This document shows positions 14,101-25,600 of a stretch of 64,000 nt of DNA, piece by piece. The notes under the pieces were generated by a model that saw nothing but the letters and a program-made list of their open reading frames with translations, was not told the DNA's origin and searched no databases. The first letter of the stretch is position 1; each line of letters opens with the position of its first letter. The position numbers were made by a program, and so were the translations under genes. This stretch comes from Hymenolepis diminuta (lineage: Eukaryota > Platyhelminthes > Cestoda > Cyclophyllidea > Hymenolepididae), in assembly GCA_900708905.1 (NCBI GenBank), contig CAADRB010000084.1:372873-436872 (forward strand). Direction: 5' to 3'.

Positions 14101-17100
14101 ATTGGAATCGCAACCTCGACGGTGGTCAGAATCTGACACAAAGAAGAAAAAAGTTTGAAGATTCATTATTTGACATTGGTCATTGCTGATTTCCAGAAAT
14201 GATCAAATGAGAAAGCCTGATTCAGAGATTTACCACACTGAAAAGGGGAAAGTTACCTCCAGCCAAGAAAGGACTTGATCTTGAACGGGGGCAGTAGCGT
14301 CAACAAAACGTTCACTGGCAAAATGATAAACTTTAGCCGGTAGGAATGGGAATGGTCCAGCTGTTGCGTCAAATACTTTCCTAAAAAGAGGATAAACAGT
14401 AAGCTCGCAAGCTTATTTTCAGTTCCATGAAAAAAAATTTAAGTCTAGTTACTTAAGTAGTATTTCCAGTTCACGATAGTCGTCCGGTTTAACTTCAGTG
14501 CGGATTGATTCCAACCAGTAGGGAATGATGTAATCCCAAGTCTAAAGCAAGGGAAAAAACCCATAACATATGGTACTGGGAAGGGCAGAGGAATCTAATT
14601 TGGAAATAAATTTCACTTACCTCAAATGCCATCACATCATAGGGAATGAGGCTGCTAATTCGACTTAGGCCTTGTTTAACGATTGAAGTTTTTCCACATA
14701 TAGTATCCCTTTTAATTCAAATAGATATACAAATGGATCACCTCAAAGAACAGCAAACATTTCATTCACGTAAAATTGTGTTGTCTTAAAAAAATGGAAA
14801 GCAAGTTGGAAAGCAAATATACAAATCCTATAGCTATGTAGAGATTTTTATTTTCATTTAGAAAACATAACGAACATTCCAATACGTTGTTTATGGTAAA
14901 AGTAGAACCTACTATCATCTATTCAAGTGAATTATAATTCTTTCTTCTGCAGTTTGATTTTTTGCAGATAAAATGTTCCTTGAAATGTAATTGCTAGGAT
15001 GTGTTTTCTTTTTCTGGTTTAGACAGTAAGTTAACATTTTATCTAACTGCCAAAGCCGAATCCTTCCACTTACCAACAACTTCCGACGCGGGCAACCTCA
15101 ACAGGATGCGGTAAAAGAACCGCAAGAACAACTTCTGGATGAGTGTGTTGGACCTCCTGGATCCATTTCAGCATGTACTAAAAACACAACATTGTTTCGA
15201 TAAAAGTTCGTTTTAATTTAAAGCAATATCTTGAGTGTTTTATTAAAAGTTGTGTTCCGAACTACTTAATGTTTGAACAAATAGTATTGCATTCATTATT
15301 AACCTAACTGCCTACTACCTATTCGAATAAAGCTCACCTCACTCTTCAGACGCTCGATCAGTTCTCCCAGTTCATCTAAAAGGTAGGAAAATATAAACCA
15401 ATAAGATCGGAGTTTCCGTGACCTTGTGGCACTGTTAGCATGCGCGAATGCTGTTTTCTGGGCAAATAAGTGGACGTTTTAAGCGGAATTTTGCGCGCGG
15501 TTATACAATGTGTGGATTTGAGTGAATGCACGTAAGTGATAAAAAGAGACAAATCCATCTCCATTTACCAGAAAATATTTAATTCGGAGCAGTTTTAATT
15601 TCAATGAAAAGCATAATGATTAGCGGAATATAAACGATATCGAAAGCGACTTAAGCGGAAGTACATTTAAGCGACTAAGCAACATTTAATTAATTGTATT
15701 GAGGAGAACGGTTGTGAAATAGCAATTTACTGTGAATTTTTGGCGGTGGATAGGCCTGGTAGTAATTTGTAGCTAACAGATCAATGAAATTAGTATTTAA
15801 AATAGAAAAGATAAGCTTAAAACACAAGTAATTATGTAAACTACGAGTGGTTTACCTTCATTTGTATACGCGGTATCCAAAAACCAATTGAATATACCGG
15901 CAGTAATTCGAGTTAAGATGTCCTGTTTGGGCCACGAAAAGAAGGCTATTAAATATCAAATTTGATGGGAAATATTGGTTAGAAACTGGCTTAAATCGTA
16001 CCAGATTAATTTTCTCTCCAGGTCTGCATTTTTCCCCTACCAACATGGCACCGTAGACAGCGAGGATTTTATGATCTTCGTCATCGTAACGACCTTCCAA
16101 AGTGAGTTCCGGTTCACCATTAGGTCCCACAGCGAATCTTCCAGATATTTGGAAAGTCGGCTTGTTCTAGAAACATTAATTCATCCATCTCAGATTTTGC
16201 TGAAAGTCCGATTTGAGAATTGTTAACAATTTAAACTGAGGAAATAGAAAAAGATCGGCTTCTCTTTGTCTTCAGAATGTGTACCAAGCTGAGTGGCAGC
16301 ATCCAATTTTTATTACTTGTCGTGAGTATAGTTTCTATTAGCAAACATTTCTCATATTGTGATAGAGCACATTGCGGGACGTCAGAACGAATACGGTTTT
16401 TTGTGCTCCGATAAAGCAGCGGTGCAGTCAGAGGTTACTCATTTGATAACCAGTCGTGCACACCTAGTTAGTGGAATGGCAACCAAACGGGTTAAGTCTA
16501 GTCAATAAAGAGGTGATAAATTTAGCTTTCTCACCTAGGAAGGCTTTATAATGCTGCTCCAGTATGGACGTTAAAAAAAATTTTTCCAAAATACCCCTGG
16601 GAGACATAAGTGGAACTGTTCTTCATATCGTTTTGTCTTATTTTTATTTTTTGTGATGAGAATCAAGATAAGTTATGGGATGCTTACTTTGATTCTTTCA
16701 TTTTTAAACATACAGCATAACGTATTATCCTATTCAAATGTCAATGTCTTAAATCCCATTTTGTTATTCTTCAGGCGTAGTCATTTCAAGGTCTCCCTAG
16801 GATCAACCATTTGACCTTTTAACTCCAAATTGATCGTGAATTTATTTTACCTTTGTTTATAAGGCGATGTCTTACGGACTTCTACTTAACAATTAATTGA
16901 ACATAGGGTCTATTATTGAATAACGTCCAATGTTTAGAGACATAAACATGAATTCTGAACTCATCAATTCAATAAGGGATGTACTTACAGTTGCTGTAGT
17001 TCCATCCAAATTGAGTGCTTGAATGGAAGATGACGGATTATTTCCCATCATCGCAGTTCCCAGCGCTCCAGATGCACTAGCTGCAGACATGAGGAAGTCA

Positions 17101-20100
17101 GCAGAAGGAGCCGATACCGCAGTCGAGAGTTGCGGAGGTCCCCCAGGACCAGCTGGACCCCCTCCAAGTCCCGCACCCGAAGCACCACCCCCACTGATAC
17201 TTCGTTCCACCGCCGGTCCACTTCGACCTGGACCTGCTCCAGCACCAGGTTCATCTGGAAGGCCAAGAAGTTGTTGCCGCCATCTCGGCTGGGTCTCTCG
17301 AATCAGAGTGACTATTGACTCCAACATCATTGGCTGGAGATCAAGGCCACATAGCCAGATGTCGGGTATTTGTGTCTGAAATGGGAAAAGAGTCTTTTTC
17401 AGTACTTATTTCGGGTAATAAGAGGATAGGTTAGAATGGAAAACGTGCATTAAATTAAAGGTAACATAAACCAGCGTTAGCCAATTCGAATCAATGCCGC
17501 AGTTATCAGCGTGTCCGTCTGCTAAGTCAGAGATCACGATATCGATGCTTATAGACGCGCAGGCAGTGGTGTAAATAACTATCAACACTGGTAAATCCGG
17601 GTCAACAGGAGTGATACCAGCTTCTCATCCAAGCGGCTGCTGGATACCTTTGGAAGTTTTATTAACCAATGAGACACATTACGAAGGATGCACCAGTGAA
17701 TATCGAAAGCGCAGCCTCTAATTTAGTAAATATGCAGTTCGATTTCTGTACTACTGCTGCATCAGTTCTTCTCAGTGACAGGGATTTGGGTGATAAATGG
17801 TTGTCCGCTTCAAGATTGAAAAAGTCGATAATAGTTTATCAATAAAAACTCAATAAATTAATATTTTCCACGATCTATTTTTATGTTATCCTTTGCAGGG
17901 TGGATGGGATTAGAATAAAATCCGTGATGCTGTAAAGTGAGCAGGAAAGAGTTGAGATGGATGGCAAATTATTAGTAGGAAAGGCTGCTCTAAAGGACTT
18001 TACTGAACAATTATAGAAGAAAAGCATTCAGAACAGGTGTATACCAAGAACGTAATGCACTAAATGCAGAAACAGGAATGAAAATTTACCTGAAAACTGT
18101 ATAAAGATGAAAAAATTGTGCTTAATGAGGAAAAAATTAATGTTTCCAATTCCATTGAACTAAGTTTTGCATCATATGCATAAAACGACCCATTTTAGGA
18201 GACGATCTTCGTCATCTATACTTAGCAAATTATATATGAGGTGTGAAGACTGTTAAACAATGATCACCCCAATCTACCTTTAAAACTTTAATAAGTGGTG
18301 ATGGTTGATAAACTGTGATGAATCCGCACATCAAGCCCTATTTCTTAATAGAAAAAATACAATGGATTGTTCATTAGTTTTCTCAACTAGATTCCTATCT
18401 AATATTCGATTTCTCCCAAAACATTATGGTTAAGAAATATTATTTATATATAAGAGCGTAAAATAAGAACAAGAGTCTACCTGATAAACGTGTTCCATTG
18501 GAGGAGTATCTTTGCGTGTTTCAATAGCTTGAGAACCGTGGCGAATAAGGTGGCAAGTCTCACAGAATCGAATAGGTCGATTCCCATTGAGAAATGCGCA
18601 TTGAACAGAATAGCAGGTAAGGATGGCGGTGTTGTTCTTACTTCGACAGGTTTTTGACTCGCATACCATACTCATCTGCAAGTAAGTTTAGAATATACAG
18701 ATCAAGGATGACCCAAGATGGTTCTAGAGTCTCATGTTATATTATACCTGTCTACTGGGAAGAAGAATATCAACAAGCTGGTCCACATCTCGTCTACTGA
18801 GAGCATCTGCACAATCGAGACAAACATATAGAGGTGGAGGTTTGTTTCCATGCCTAACGGCAACTTGGGGATCCATTGTCATCTAAATTCAATAAAAATG
18901 AGTCCTCAGTAAAATATAGGCCATACCTTCATTGCAGTAGCTTTGCCAGCCTTGTTAGGACAGTCTGTACGCTCACAAGTAACTGGTTTCCAAGCTAGAT
19001 ATAAATAAACAAAGGAATTTTTATAATTATTTTCAAGAGAGACCCCAAAATATTTTAGACAATCAACACTCACGTTCCCAAGTATAATGTTTTGGTTTGA
19101 GTGTTTCGAATCCTTGAAAGGCAGGAGGATACAATTCGGGCCAATAATGAAACAGAAGATAGACTGCTGGTAACCGAGCTTCAGTTGAACCATAGGCGAC
19201 CACTGTGAACAAATCCTAAAATTTTAACATTTTTTATATTCAAGCCTCTTAATATTTTAATCTTTTAGGTCAACGAAAAGTACGTTACCTTATAGAGATC
19301 TTTCTTACGACTTAAAAGACTTTCCAATAACCACGAATGACATTCTAGAGAATAAGAAATAGAGATTAGAACACTATTTTGCAAATTATTTTATGTTTGC
19401 CATATATGAAATAGCATACCAGGACTTTCAACATGCTGGAATACAGTTGTCAACATTGAAGGAATAGAATCCAAAGCGTAGGAATCCTGAGAATTATTGA
19501 CTATGGTGATTTAAATTGGACAATTTTCATCAGATGAGTGGATCAAATACGATAAAATTTAAGTTAAGCTTGTTTACCATAGACCAATGGAATGATGACA
19601 GTACATAGAAGTTCAATAATATTGGAATGTACAGCTGGAGGAAAGAAGTTAACTGCGGTTGCAAGCAAAAGTGGAAGTCCGTTGATTTGTTCATCATCAA
19701 GAAATAAAATAACCAAGTGAAGAGTTCGGAGTATGTGTTCGCATACATCTATAAATGAGTATTATTGGAAGTAATGATAGCAAAATAAAAAAAAATAATT
19801 TAAATGAAATACATACTTGTCATGCTGGTGAGTTTTCCAACATTCTCAATTAAGTTAACAATTATAATATACAGTTGTTCGATTGATGCCTTAGGAAGCA
19901 TAGTATTCTTATATTCTTCATTGAAGTTAGGTGAGTTGACATCAGCTCTGTTGAAACCAGGATTATCTCGAATGAAGCTAAAAATGAGTCCAAATATTGT
20001 TTTACCCATAGAGAGACGATTGAAAGAATTTTAATAAATTTACGACATCGCTGGCTGAGGGAATCGGACTGATGCCCAACACTATTTTACAATTTATCTC

Positions 20101-20174
20101 CTGAAAGACTTTTAACTTTGCAGCCACTTGAAAGTAAAATTTACTAAGAACTTACAGGCCTTAGAAGCATTCAT
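1194..20174 (-). CDS. UNC79: UNC79 homologue, 5' part of gene (26 coding exons, truncated by window edge)
   Basis: UNC79 is a large cytoplasmic auxiliary subunit that, with UNC80, binds the NALCN sodium-leak channel in neurons. I joined 26 exons that keep one frame (5,730 nt, about 1,910 residues): 20156-20174, 20006-20126, 19817-19977, 19578-19748, 19420-19500, 19289-19344, 19074-19215, 18927-18994, 18748-18882, 18481-18675, 16989-17375, 16002-16166, 15856-15922, 15338-15375, 15074-15177, 14621-14708, 14453-14541, 14257-14380, 13799-14132, 11890-12386, 11262-11817, 9282-9867, 8220-8814, 7953-8148, 6911-7144 and about 1194-1714. Introns are GT-AG except one probable GC-AG. Conserved blocks follow the vertebrate order from the N-terminus to the motif KVQRHLALLLGY near residue 1,800. 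The ATG at 20174 was chosen because MNASKALAAKLKVFQE aligns with the vertebrate start. The remaining C-terminal part lies left of the window. The identity is firm; exact splice sites are by-eye calls. Confidence 0.93.
1715..6910. other. Large UNC79 intron 25, no recognised gene
   Basis: About 5.2 kb of AT-rich intron. Open stretches on either strand are short and do not resemble UNC79 or other families I know. GC-richer patches at about 3260-3420 and 4030-4190 look like old repeat pieces; the first has an A-box-like GGCTAACCGGTAGAGCG but no B box. Confidence 0.5.
8220..12386 (-). CDS. UNC79: UNC79 exons 20-23: basic linker and conserved helical blocks with low-complexity inserts
   Basis: The block encodes residues about 849-1593. 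Exon 20 starts acidic, then has a basic Arg/Lys/Ser segment and ends at KCLGQMLSLVLKQ, which corresponds to the FDLLLKQM region of vertebrate UNC79. Exon 21 carries Ser/Gly runs including six consecutive glycines and then the conserved CQDVCWWFELASLLCHHLAP. Exon 22 gives LRFIYQLLRCL and LRHLLECLNYLVRVGNALQ, with an Ala/Gly-rich insert before SFVLYLVEHCLIP. Exon 23 opens with LWDLLTAEYTHLSSW and VPLLLQAITVPGMALVFW, then EWKVRFDATEKI, followed by another Ser/Gly/Ala insert and AIAHLFSRLIGSLDD. Joining exon 21 to exon 22 in frame requires a GC donor at 11261-11260. Confidence 0.88.
9868..11259. other. UNC79 intron 21
   Basis: Intron of about 1.4 kb carrying the SINE-like copy at 10605-10765. Nothing else was recognised. 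Confidence 0.5.
10605..10765 (+). repeat. tRNA-derived SINE-like repeat in UNC79 intron 21
   Basis: The head resembles a tRNA promoter region: TGATGGCGCATCGATC looks like an A box and GGGTTCAATTCCC (10655-10667) is a good B box. The body that follows contains GCGGCAGAATTGGAATCTCTC, sharing the core GCAGAATT.GA...TCTCA with the copy at about 52.3 kb. It lies antisense to UNC79. Confidence 0.6.
12387..13798. other. UNC79 intron 19
   Basis: AT-rich intron of about 1.4 kb. No conserved coding, RNA gene or repeat was recognised in it. Confidence 0.5.
13799..17375 (-). CDS. UNC79: UNC79 exons 11-19: Gly/Pro-rich insert, core helical repeats, acidic segment
   Basis: The block encodes residues about 384-848. 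Exon 11 (16989-17375) starts with IPDIWLCGLDLQ and then carries a Gly/Pro/Ser-rich insert with runs such as GAGAGPGR and GLGGGPAGPGGPP that I do not recall in vertebrates. Exons 12-18 return to the conserved core: ITAGIFNWFLDTAY matches LVAMVFQWFHSTAY, LLPHPVEVARVGSCWD matches LLPKPMEFARVGGYWD, and IIPYWLESIRTEV matches IMPEWLEAIRTEV. Exon 14 is a 38-nt small exon. Exon 19 ends in a long Asp/Glu-rich tail (EEDVEEIEEEDVDEG) before the donor at 13798. These acidic and glycine-rich parts are probably disordered loops between helical repeats. Confidence 0.88.
16420..16500 (+). repeat. Diverged SINE-like copy in UNC79 intron 11
   Basis: The stretch TCAGAGGTTACTCATTTGAT, then CCAGTCGTGCACACC and GTGGAATGGCAACCAA, aligns block by block with the minus-strand copy near 52.3 kb (TCAGAGGTCACGAGTTCGAT, CATCGCTGCACACCC, GTGGAATGGCCAATCA). 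The B box is degraded here. Confidence 0.45.
18481..20174 (-). CDS. UNC79: UNC79 exons 1-10: N-terminal helical region and Cys/His cluster
   Basis: This compact block encodes residues 1-383. Residues 1-47 contain QEINCKIVLGISPIPSASD, matching the vertebrate QEYHNRVLHNIYPVPSGTD. Residues 100-250 give the helical stretches FLDDEQINGLPLLLATAV and LFHYWPELYPPAF, also collinear with the vertebrate protein. Residues about 251-365 hold a conserved Cys/His-rich section: CERTDC, NKPPPLYVCLDC, CESKTC and NGNRPIRFCETCHLIRH. Its spacing is that of the vertebrate protein, so a zinc-binding fold is plausible but not shown. Introns here are short (29, 28, 68, 77, 75, 73, 79, 44 and 72 nt). Coding exon 1 is only 19 nt and is required, because reading straight through from the ATG hits a stop after 20 codons. 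Confidence 0.9.
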
Positions 20175-20967
20175 TACGCCATAAGATTAAAAATATTACT
20201 AAATACTAAGAATTTGAATGCCTCCACTCATGGATGACCTAAGGATAAATTTACTTTAGTCACTTAAAACACTTTCAATATCGTGATTAAATATTCAAAA
20301 AGTAACAATATTGTAATTTTTATTGTGCACATAATAATATTTGTATTGCATTTGCCATTACTTCATGTACGAATTATGGTTTTTTGACCCTCCAACAACT
20401 AAGTACTGTATGCATCTGCAAATATCTGAATGTAAATCAACATTATGTTTGCATTTAACTTGCAATCAATTCGTCGCGGACTTCACTCTCTTAGAATGCC
20501 ATTTTTAACTTGAATATTAAAGTTATAATCCTTTAAAATAATTCCGTTTCTATTTCCACTTATATTTTTCATTATTATGTTGATTGTACCCAAGAAACGC
20601 AATGGGAAAACATAATCTATTTTATATTTTAAACTCAAAGAGCACTTTTCTCTTCATATTTGAAACTTTATCAACCATAAAAATATGATAATTTTAATCA
20701 TGGTTATTCTTAAAATGTTCAAATATAGTTATTAATTGGAAAACTGTGTATTTATTTAAATGCTATCGTCATATATTACGAAAACTGAGATTACTTTGAA
20801 ATCACTTATTTTCGTCTCCCAGAACTATAGCTAGGATACTAGTTATGTGCATTAGTGAAAATCAAGAATTAGTAATCTGGCTACTTTACGTTTTGTTTAT
20901 AGAGAAACTATATTACGTAGATAACTTTAGAATAAGAGTGGATGGCACTTTAGCGTTGAAACACAGA

Positions 20968-21345
20968 CCAGGCGATAATAGTCGATATCTTGAGAACCAT
21001 GTACCTGTAGTTATATATACATACATACTGCAATATCATATAAATATGGTACGACGATTTTCTAATATTACTTATGGTAATCATACTGCTATAGACAGAA
21101 GATGTCTACCGTCATCTGGGAATTATAGACGATTGACCACAATGTCAACAGGCGGTCTATGTGCGTGTCTGTACATAGAGACCTAAAGAGATGCCAGTCA
21201 TCACGCCGGGACATGACTGACGCTTAACGTAGAAAACTTTTGTATATAAACCCAATTTACTTATTAAGAAATTGAGGTGGCTTCCCAACGACCTCCGTAG
21301 TGATCTAGCGACTTGAGTACCTTGACCTCTATCTATTAAGATAAT
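20968..21345 (+). repeat. Interspersed repeat family R1, copy 1
   Basis: This copy starts near CCAGGCGATAATAGTCGATA and contains AGGCGGTCTATGTGCGTG, AACTTTTGTATATAAACCC and a segment ending AGCGACTTGAGTACCTTGAC. The same ordered blocks recur at 21495-21885 (opposite strand), 23815-24010 and 28338-28570. I saw no open frame and no clear RNA polymerase III boxes, so its class is unknown. Confidence 0.6.
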
Positions 21346-21494
21346 ATGGAGTGGATTACAGCGTGAAAACCTGGCGTAAATAGGCAGAATTAACATTTTT
21401 TATTTATTGGCCATAGTATTTTACAATATTTCAACTACTGAACTGAAGACATATAGTGAGCTTCCAAATGAAGTATTTGTAATAACGTTGAGGG

Positions 21495-21885
21495 TCCATC
21501 GGGACCACATCGATCGAATAGATGGAATAAGTCAAGTCACTCATGTCGTTAGATCAGTTCGGGGATGGCAGACAAACCATCCCCAATTTGTTAATTAGTC
21601 AATTAGGATTATATACAAAATATTTCTTCATTGGATGTCAGTCATGTCTCGTTATCGGAGTCTCGGCGTGATGATAGACACCCGTTTAGGTATCTATATG
21701 CAAACACACAGCAGGACCGCCTGTGGACGCTATAGTGAAGATCTTATCGCCATTCAATCATTTCTAATCTCTAGGTTATGATAGACAACTGCTGGCTATA
21801 GCAGTATTGCTCAAAATTTATATATTGCCCGATAAGTATTTATATTAAGAGTTAGAGTCTATGATACTAAATCATCGCCGGATAC
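21495..21885 (-). repeat. Interspersed repeat family R1, copy 2 (inverted relative to copy 1)
   Basis: On the minus strand this reads the same blocks in the same order as copy 1: CCGGCGATGATTTAGTATCA, ATACTGCTATAGCCAGCAG, ACAGGCGGTCC, TATCATCACGCCGAGAC, TTTTGTATATAATCC and CTGATCTAACGACATGAGTG. Together with copy 1 it forms an imperfect inverted repeat with arms of about 380 bp and a loop of about 150 bp. Confidence 0.6.
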
Positions 21886-22403
21886 CTTTGAGCGCTATGA
21901 TAACTGCATTTATTCTTATATTAAACTGTGAAATTCCATTGTATGCATTGTCAATTTGATTATTGTCAGGGCACATTGAAATTAGTGTAACTATTATCTT
22001 ATATGAATGTAACGCTTTTCATTACCATGATTCAGTTCAAATTGGCATATTATATCGAAATCCCATTCGCGTAATACGGTTTACAATGTTGATTGAGTAA
22101 AATAAATAGGGCAAATTATTATTTTATGGATTTATCCCAAGAAAAATGGTGATACACCCGAGGTGTTATGTTAAGACAGTCCTTTTTAATGAGTCGTACT
22201 ACCTGTCAGGTGCATTAAGACTTCTTATTACATACCACTCGTGCCGTTTCTTGATGGCATAGCCGATTAAAATGGGTTTAAGTTCTCCAGCTCTAAATGC
22301 CCACATAATCATGCACTTCCCATGGGAGGAATTCACTAACATAAAGTACGGAGAACACTGCTAATAGTTCTAAGATTACAATAGTCCCAGTTTCTTGGCA
22401 TTC

Positions 22404-22424
22404 ATATATATATATATATATATA
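22404..22424. repeat. (AT)n microsatellite
   Basis: About ten uninterrupted AT units downstream of PDCL. Confidence 0.9.
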
Positions 22425-22477
22425 GTCATGGTGAAGATAGCTCATCACAGTCATCCCCCAAAAGAGTAAAGGAGAAT

Positions 22478-22483
22478 TTTAAT
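22478..22483 (-). terminator. Candidate poly(A) signal ATTAAA for PDCL
   Basis: The minus strand reads ATTAAA about 160 nt past the PDCL stop codon, the first signal-like hexamer I noticed. AT-rich DNA gives many chance matches, so this is tentative. Confidence 0.25.
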
Positions 22484-22605
22484 TTACAACATGTATTTGA
22501 GGTCATTAATAAATGGAATCATATAATACACGAGAAAAAAGAGTATTGGTTACCTTCAAGAAGGAAATAATTCAATAGGCAAAAAGAGAATGCAATTGCG
22601 TAAAG

Positions 22606-22631
22606 TGGGGGGAAGGGGGGGGGGAGAGGGG
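22606..22631 (-). promoter_or_regulatory. C-rich tract in the presumed PDCL 3' UTR (G-run on the plus strand)
   Basis: Ten nucleotides after the PDCL stop the transcript strand has a run of about 26 bases made almost only of C, including ten consecutive C. On the plus strand this is G6-AA-G10 and further G-runs. Such tracts can bind poly(C)-binding proteins in RNA, or fold as a G-quadruplex in the other DNA strand. It may equally be a simple-sequence expansion; function is inference. Confidence 0.4.
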
Positions 22632-22640
22632 TTAAAGAGA

Positions 22641-25600
22641 CTAGTCAGAATCAGTATCCAGCGCTGCGGAGAGTATTGTAGTTGACTGACTGGGTGCAAC
22701 TGATATATTATCTTCTCTGGGGGGCAAGAAGCCATGTCTAAAATGTCAAAAATTTCATCACATGCTACTGATACGTTAGTATCAAAAAGTGAGCAAAGAA
22801 TTGACCATGAGGAGACTCAAGGGCATTGAATATAAGTATTAAGTGCAAAGGATAAGAAACATCTGCGTCAAACTTGCACTCCTAACTTATAAACTTACAC
22901 AGATAAAGGAAAAATTAAAGATAGACATCTTCTTACCTAACATATGAACTCGTTAATCTAACTACATAATTAAATGGCATTTCTAACGCGAAAATCAAAA
23001 ATAAGATTGCCGGTGCTCAAATATCTGAAACTTTTCGTGCACATTTTTGTTCAACCACATGAATTTAAAGGATGTTAAGATAATCTCGTCAAAAATGAAG
23101 ATTGGCCGCTTAACTGTAATATGAACTTTGATCCAGAGAACTTATTTTAGAATATCGCAGTGGAAAAGCCGTACATATGAATCAATTAGAAAATTGATAC
23201 GAAGCCGACAAAATAAAGTAAAAAATGCCGATTTTCTGTTCAGTCTCGAGATTATCATTCCCCACAATTTGCCTTTAAGTTGCCCATCATCCTTATCAAG
23301 ATGCAACTGCAGATCGCTCCTGCCGGCTTGACAGTTATTCGGGACAAAACTGTTATCAGCCCAGTTCCTCAATAGCATGAAGACGACAACCTGTATTCCT
23401 ATATAAAACCTTTATTTAGTTAATGAAGCATCATGGAGGAGCTTCAGTCCTGTCCCATCTCAACCTAGGCCGGGGTCATCTATAGAGGACAGATATAACA
23501 GCGACAGAAACTAGATGTGTCTGCATTCTCATTAGCACAGAAGAGCCTTATTTTACAAAACTAACCAATATAAATAAATTTCAAGTAAATAAATTCGAAA
23601 CAAGTATTTCCAACGTCAAGAGGCAAAAAATACTAGAAATTCAAGTCTGAAATTAAAAGCTGCATCATCTTTATTTCACTGGAGGTAATCTGCCCATAGA
23701 GGAATGTTCACAACCCTGAATATTTTGCCCTACAATCCAGGGAATGGATAAGGCATTTGAAGTAAATCAACATGTACCGATCAGAAATGGTAAGATCTCG
23801 AAAACAGGATCCTCAAGTGGTCCAGTGTGTGTTTGCATATCGATTCTTACAGATATCATCATCGGTGAACAGACATAACTAACCTCTTGCAAAGAAACAT
23901 TTGTACATAAACCCTAATTTGTTCATCAATAAATTAAGGTGGCTTTCCCGGCCACCTCCGTACTAATCTAGTAACTCGACCGACTTGACTTAATCCTCCA
24001 CTTTATTCTGTCGCTTCGATGTGCCGCTTCGTATGGTGGTCACCTCCAAAACATCATATTCAGGTTACTGTAGGACGAAGAACACTTTGTGTTGCTCATA
24101 ACTGCTTCATTTTTTCACCGATTAGAGTTGATGACTATTGACAATCCAAAATTCATCTGAGTACAATAAGCTGAATAACAGAAACAGAATATGGAGAAGA
24201 ATCTAACCAAAGATTCAAGATGAATACCTTCTTCGAAAAAAAAATGCTAAATACACCGTCCATTATGAATCATACAAGTAGTTATATTAGAAGTACATCT
24301 ACAGATCTGCAATTCATTTACCAAGTCAAAATCGACCAATAAGAAAAAATATTCCCGTAGTAAGCAAACTTGGAGTATTAGAAGGCGATTTGAGTAATAG
24401 GAAAACTAAAGAATTAACTCAACGTAAACACTAATCACATATATTTACATTAAAACAATATTTTAAGTCTTCTTTTTCGGGGAAATTTACGAGTAGACTT
24501 AGGGGAATAAGACAAAACCAATCGAAATTCCTCAGACTATAGGGAGTATCTTCTGACAATATGATATCATGAAGAAATTGAATTTTATATATTAGGGTGA
24601 AATGTCGGGGACTTACTCAAATAGATATGTTTCCAGCTCTTCTGGAGTGAAGAAGTCATCAAGTTCCTTCGATATTGATATGAGATTGCCGACCATTTCT
24701 TTGTTCTTATAAACCAGAATTGCTGGAATTCCATTTGCAATCTTTTAAATATATAAATAATATAAATCATCAAATGCGTATAATGGCTGAAAACTCTAAC
24801 AAAGTTAATTCCAACTCTATAAGTCGTGAAAAAATCTCATCAGAATCTATTTTAAAATAAATATAATACCTCTAATATATGCTAATTATGACCAAAAACA
24901 GAAATTTAATATTATCAAGTATCAAGAAAATTAAAGGAAAGATTACAAAAACGTATGACTAAAGCAAATCAATCAAGACGCTAAGGAAGTCTTTTATTTG
25001 AGCGATCTGTTAGGCTAGTTCGGGACTATCAACATGTAAAACTCTACAATAAGGAAATTCAAAGCAAAATAATTAAATGCGAAAATGCCAATTGTAAAAA
25101 GAAAGCAGCGTTCTTGCAGTCAGCAGGATCACTATTCCTCGGGCGCAACCAGTAATATACACTTTCAGTGCCCAATTTCTGGTTGCTTTAAGTATAAATG
25201 ACAAGATTAGTAGAAACGTCACATATCAGAATGTCATCTTCACTGGATCTAATGCGAGACTCTTCAAATTTTATTTAGAAAAGTAACAGCAATATTCTTC
25301 TGAGATAAGTTTTAAATCCCATGGACCAAACGCACTTATTACTAACAAAATTTTCCGCTTATAGCCATGCATCTGATTATCCGAATAGCATAATGTAAAC
25401 TATGTTAATAAATGAGAGGGTTTATTATTACTATTCTAATATTACAGGAGAGATCACTGTATAACAAAACCAACGATTTCCGGTTTCAAATCGTATAAGT
25501 CATAACATATCGAAAAGTCATCTCAGGCAGAACATAGAGCGACGCAAAACCACATTTAGGATACTTTTATGGAAAAAATAAAATATAATCTGCTAGAAGA

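Larger units (their letters stand above)
20175..22640. other. Spacer between UNC79 start and PDCL stop
   Basis: About 2.5 kb without coding signal. It contains the UNC79 5' flank and any promoter, two opposed copies of one repeat family (20968-21345 and 21495-21885), a TA microsatellite at 22404-22424, and the presumed PDCL 3' UTR at its right end. I saw no convincing TATA box or spliced-leader acceptor. Confidence 0.6.

Noticed and set aside
13751..14136. Several open frames opposite UNC79 exon 19
   Set aside because: They mirror the acidic repeat codons of the real exon; only the minus frame joins in phase with its neighbours and matches UNC79.
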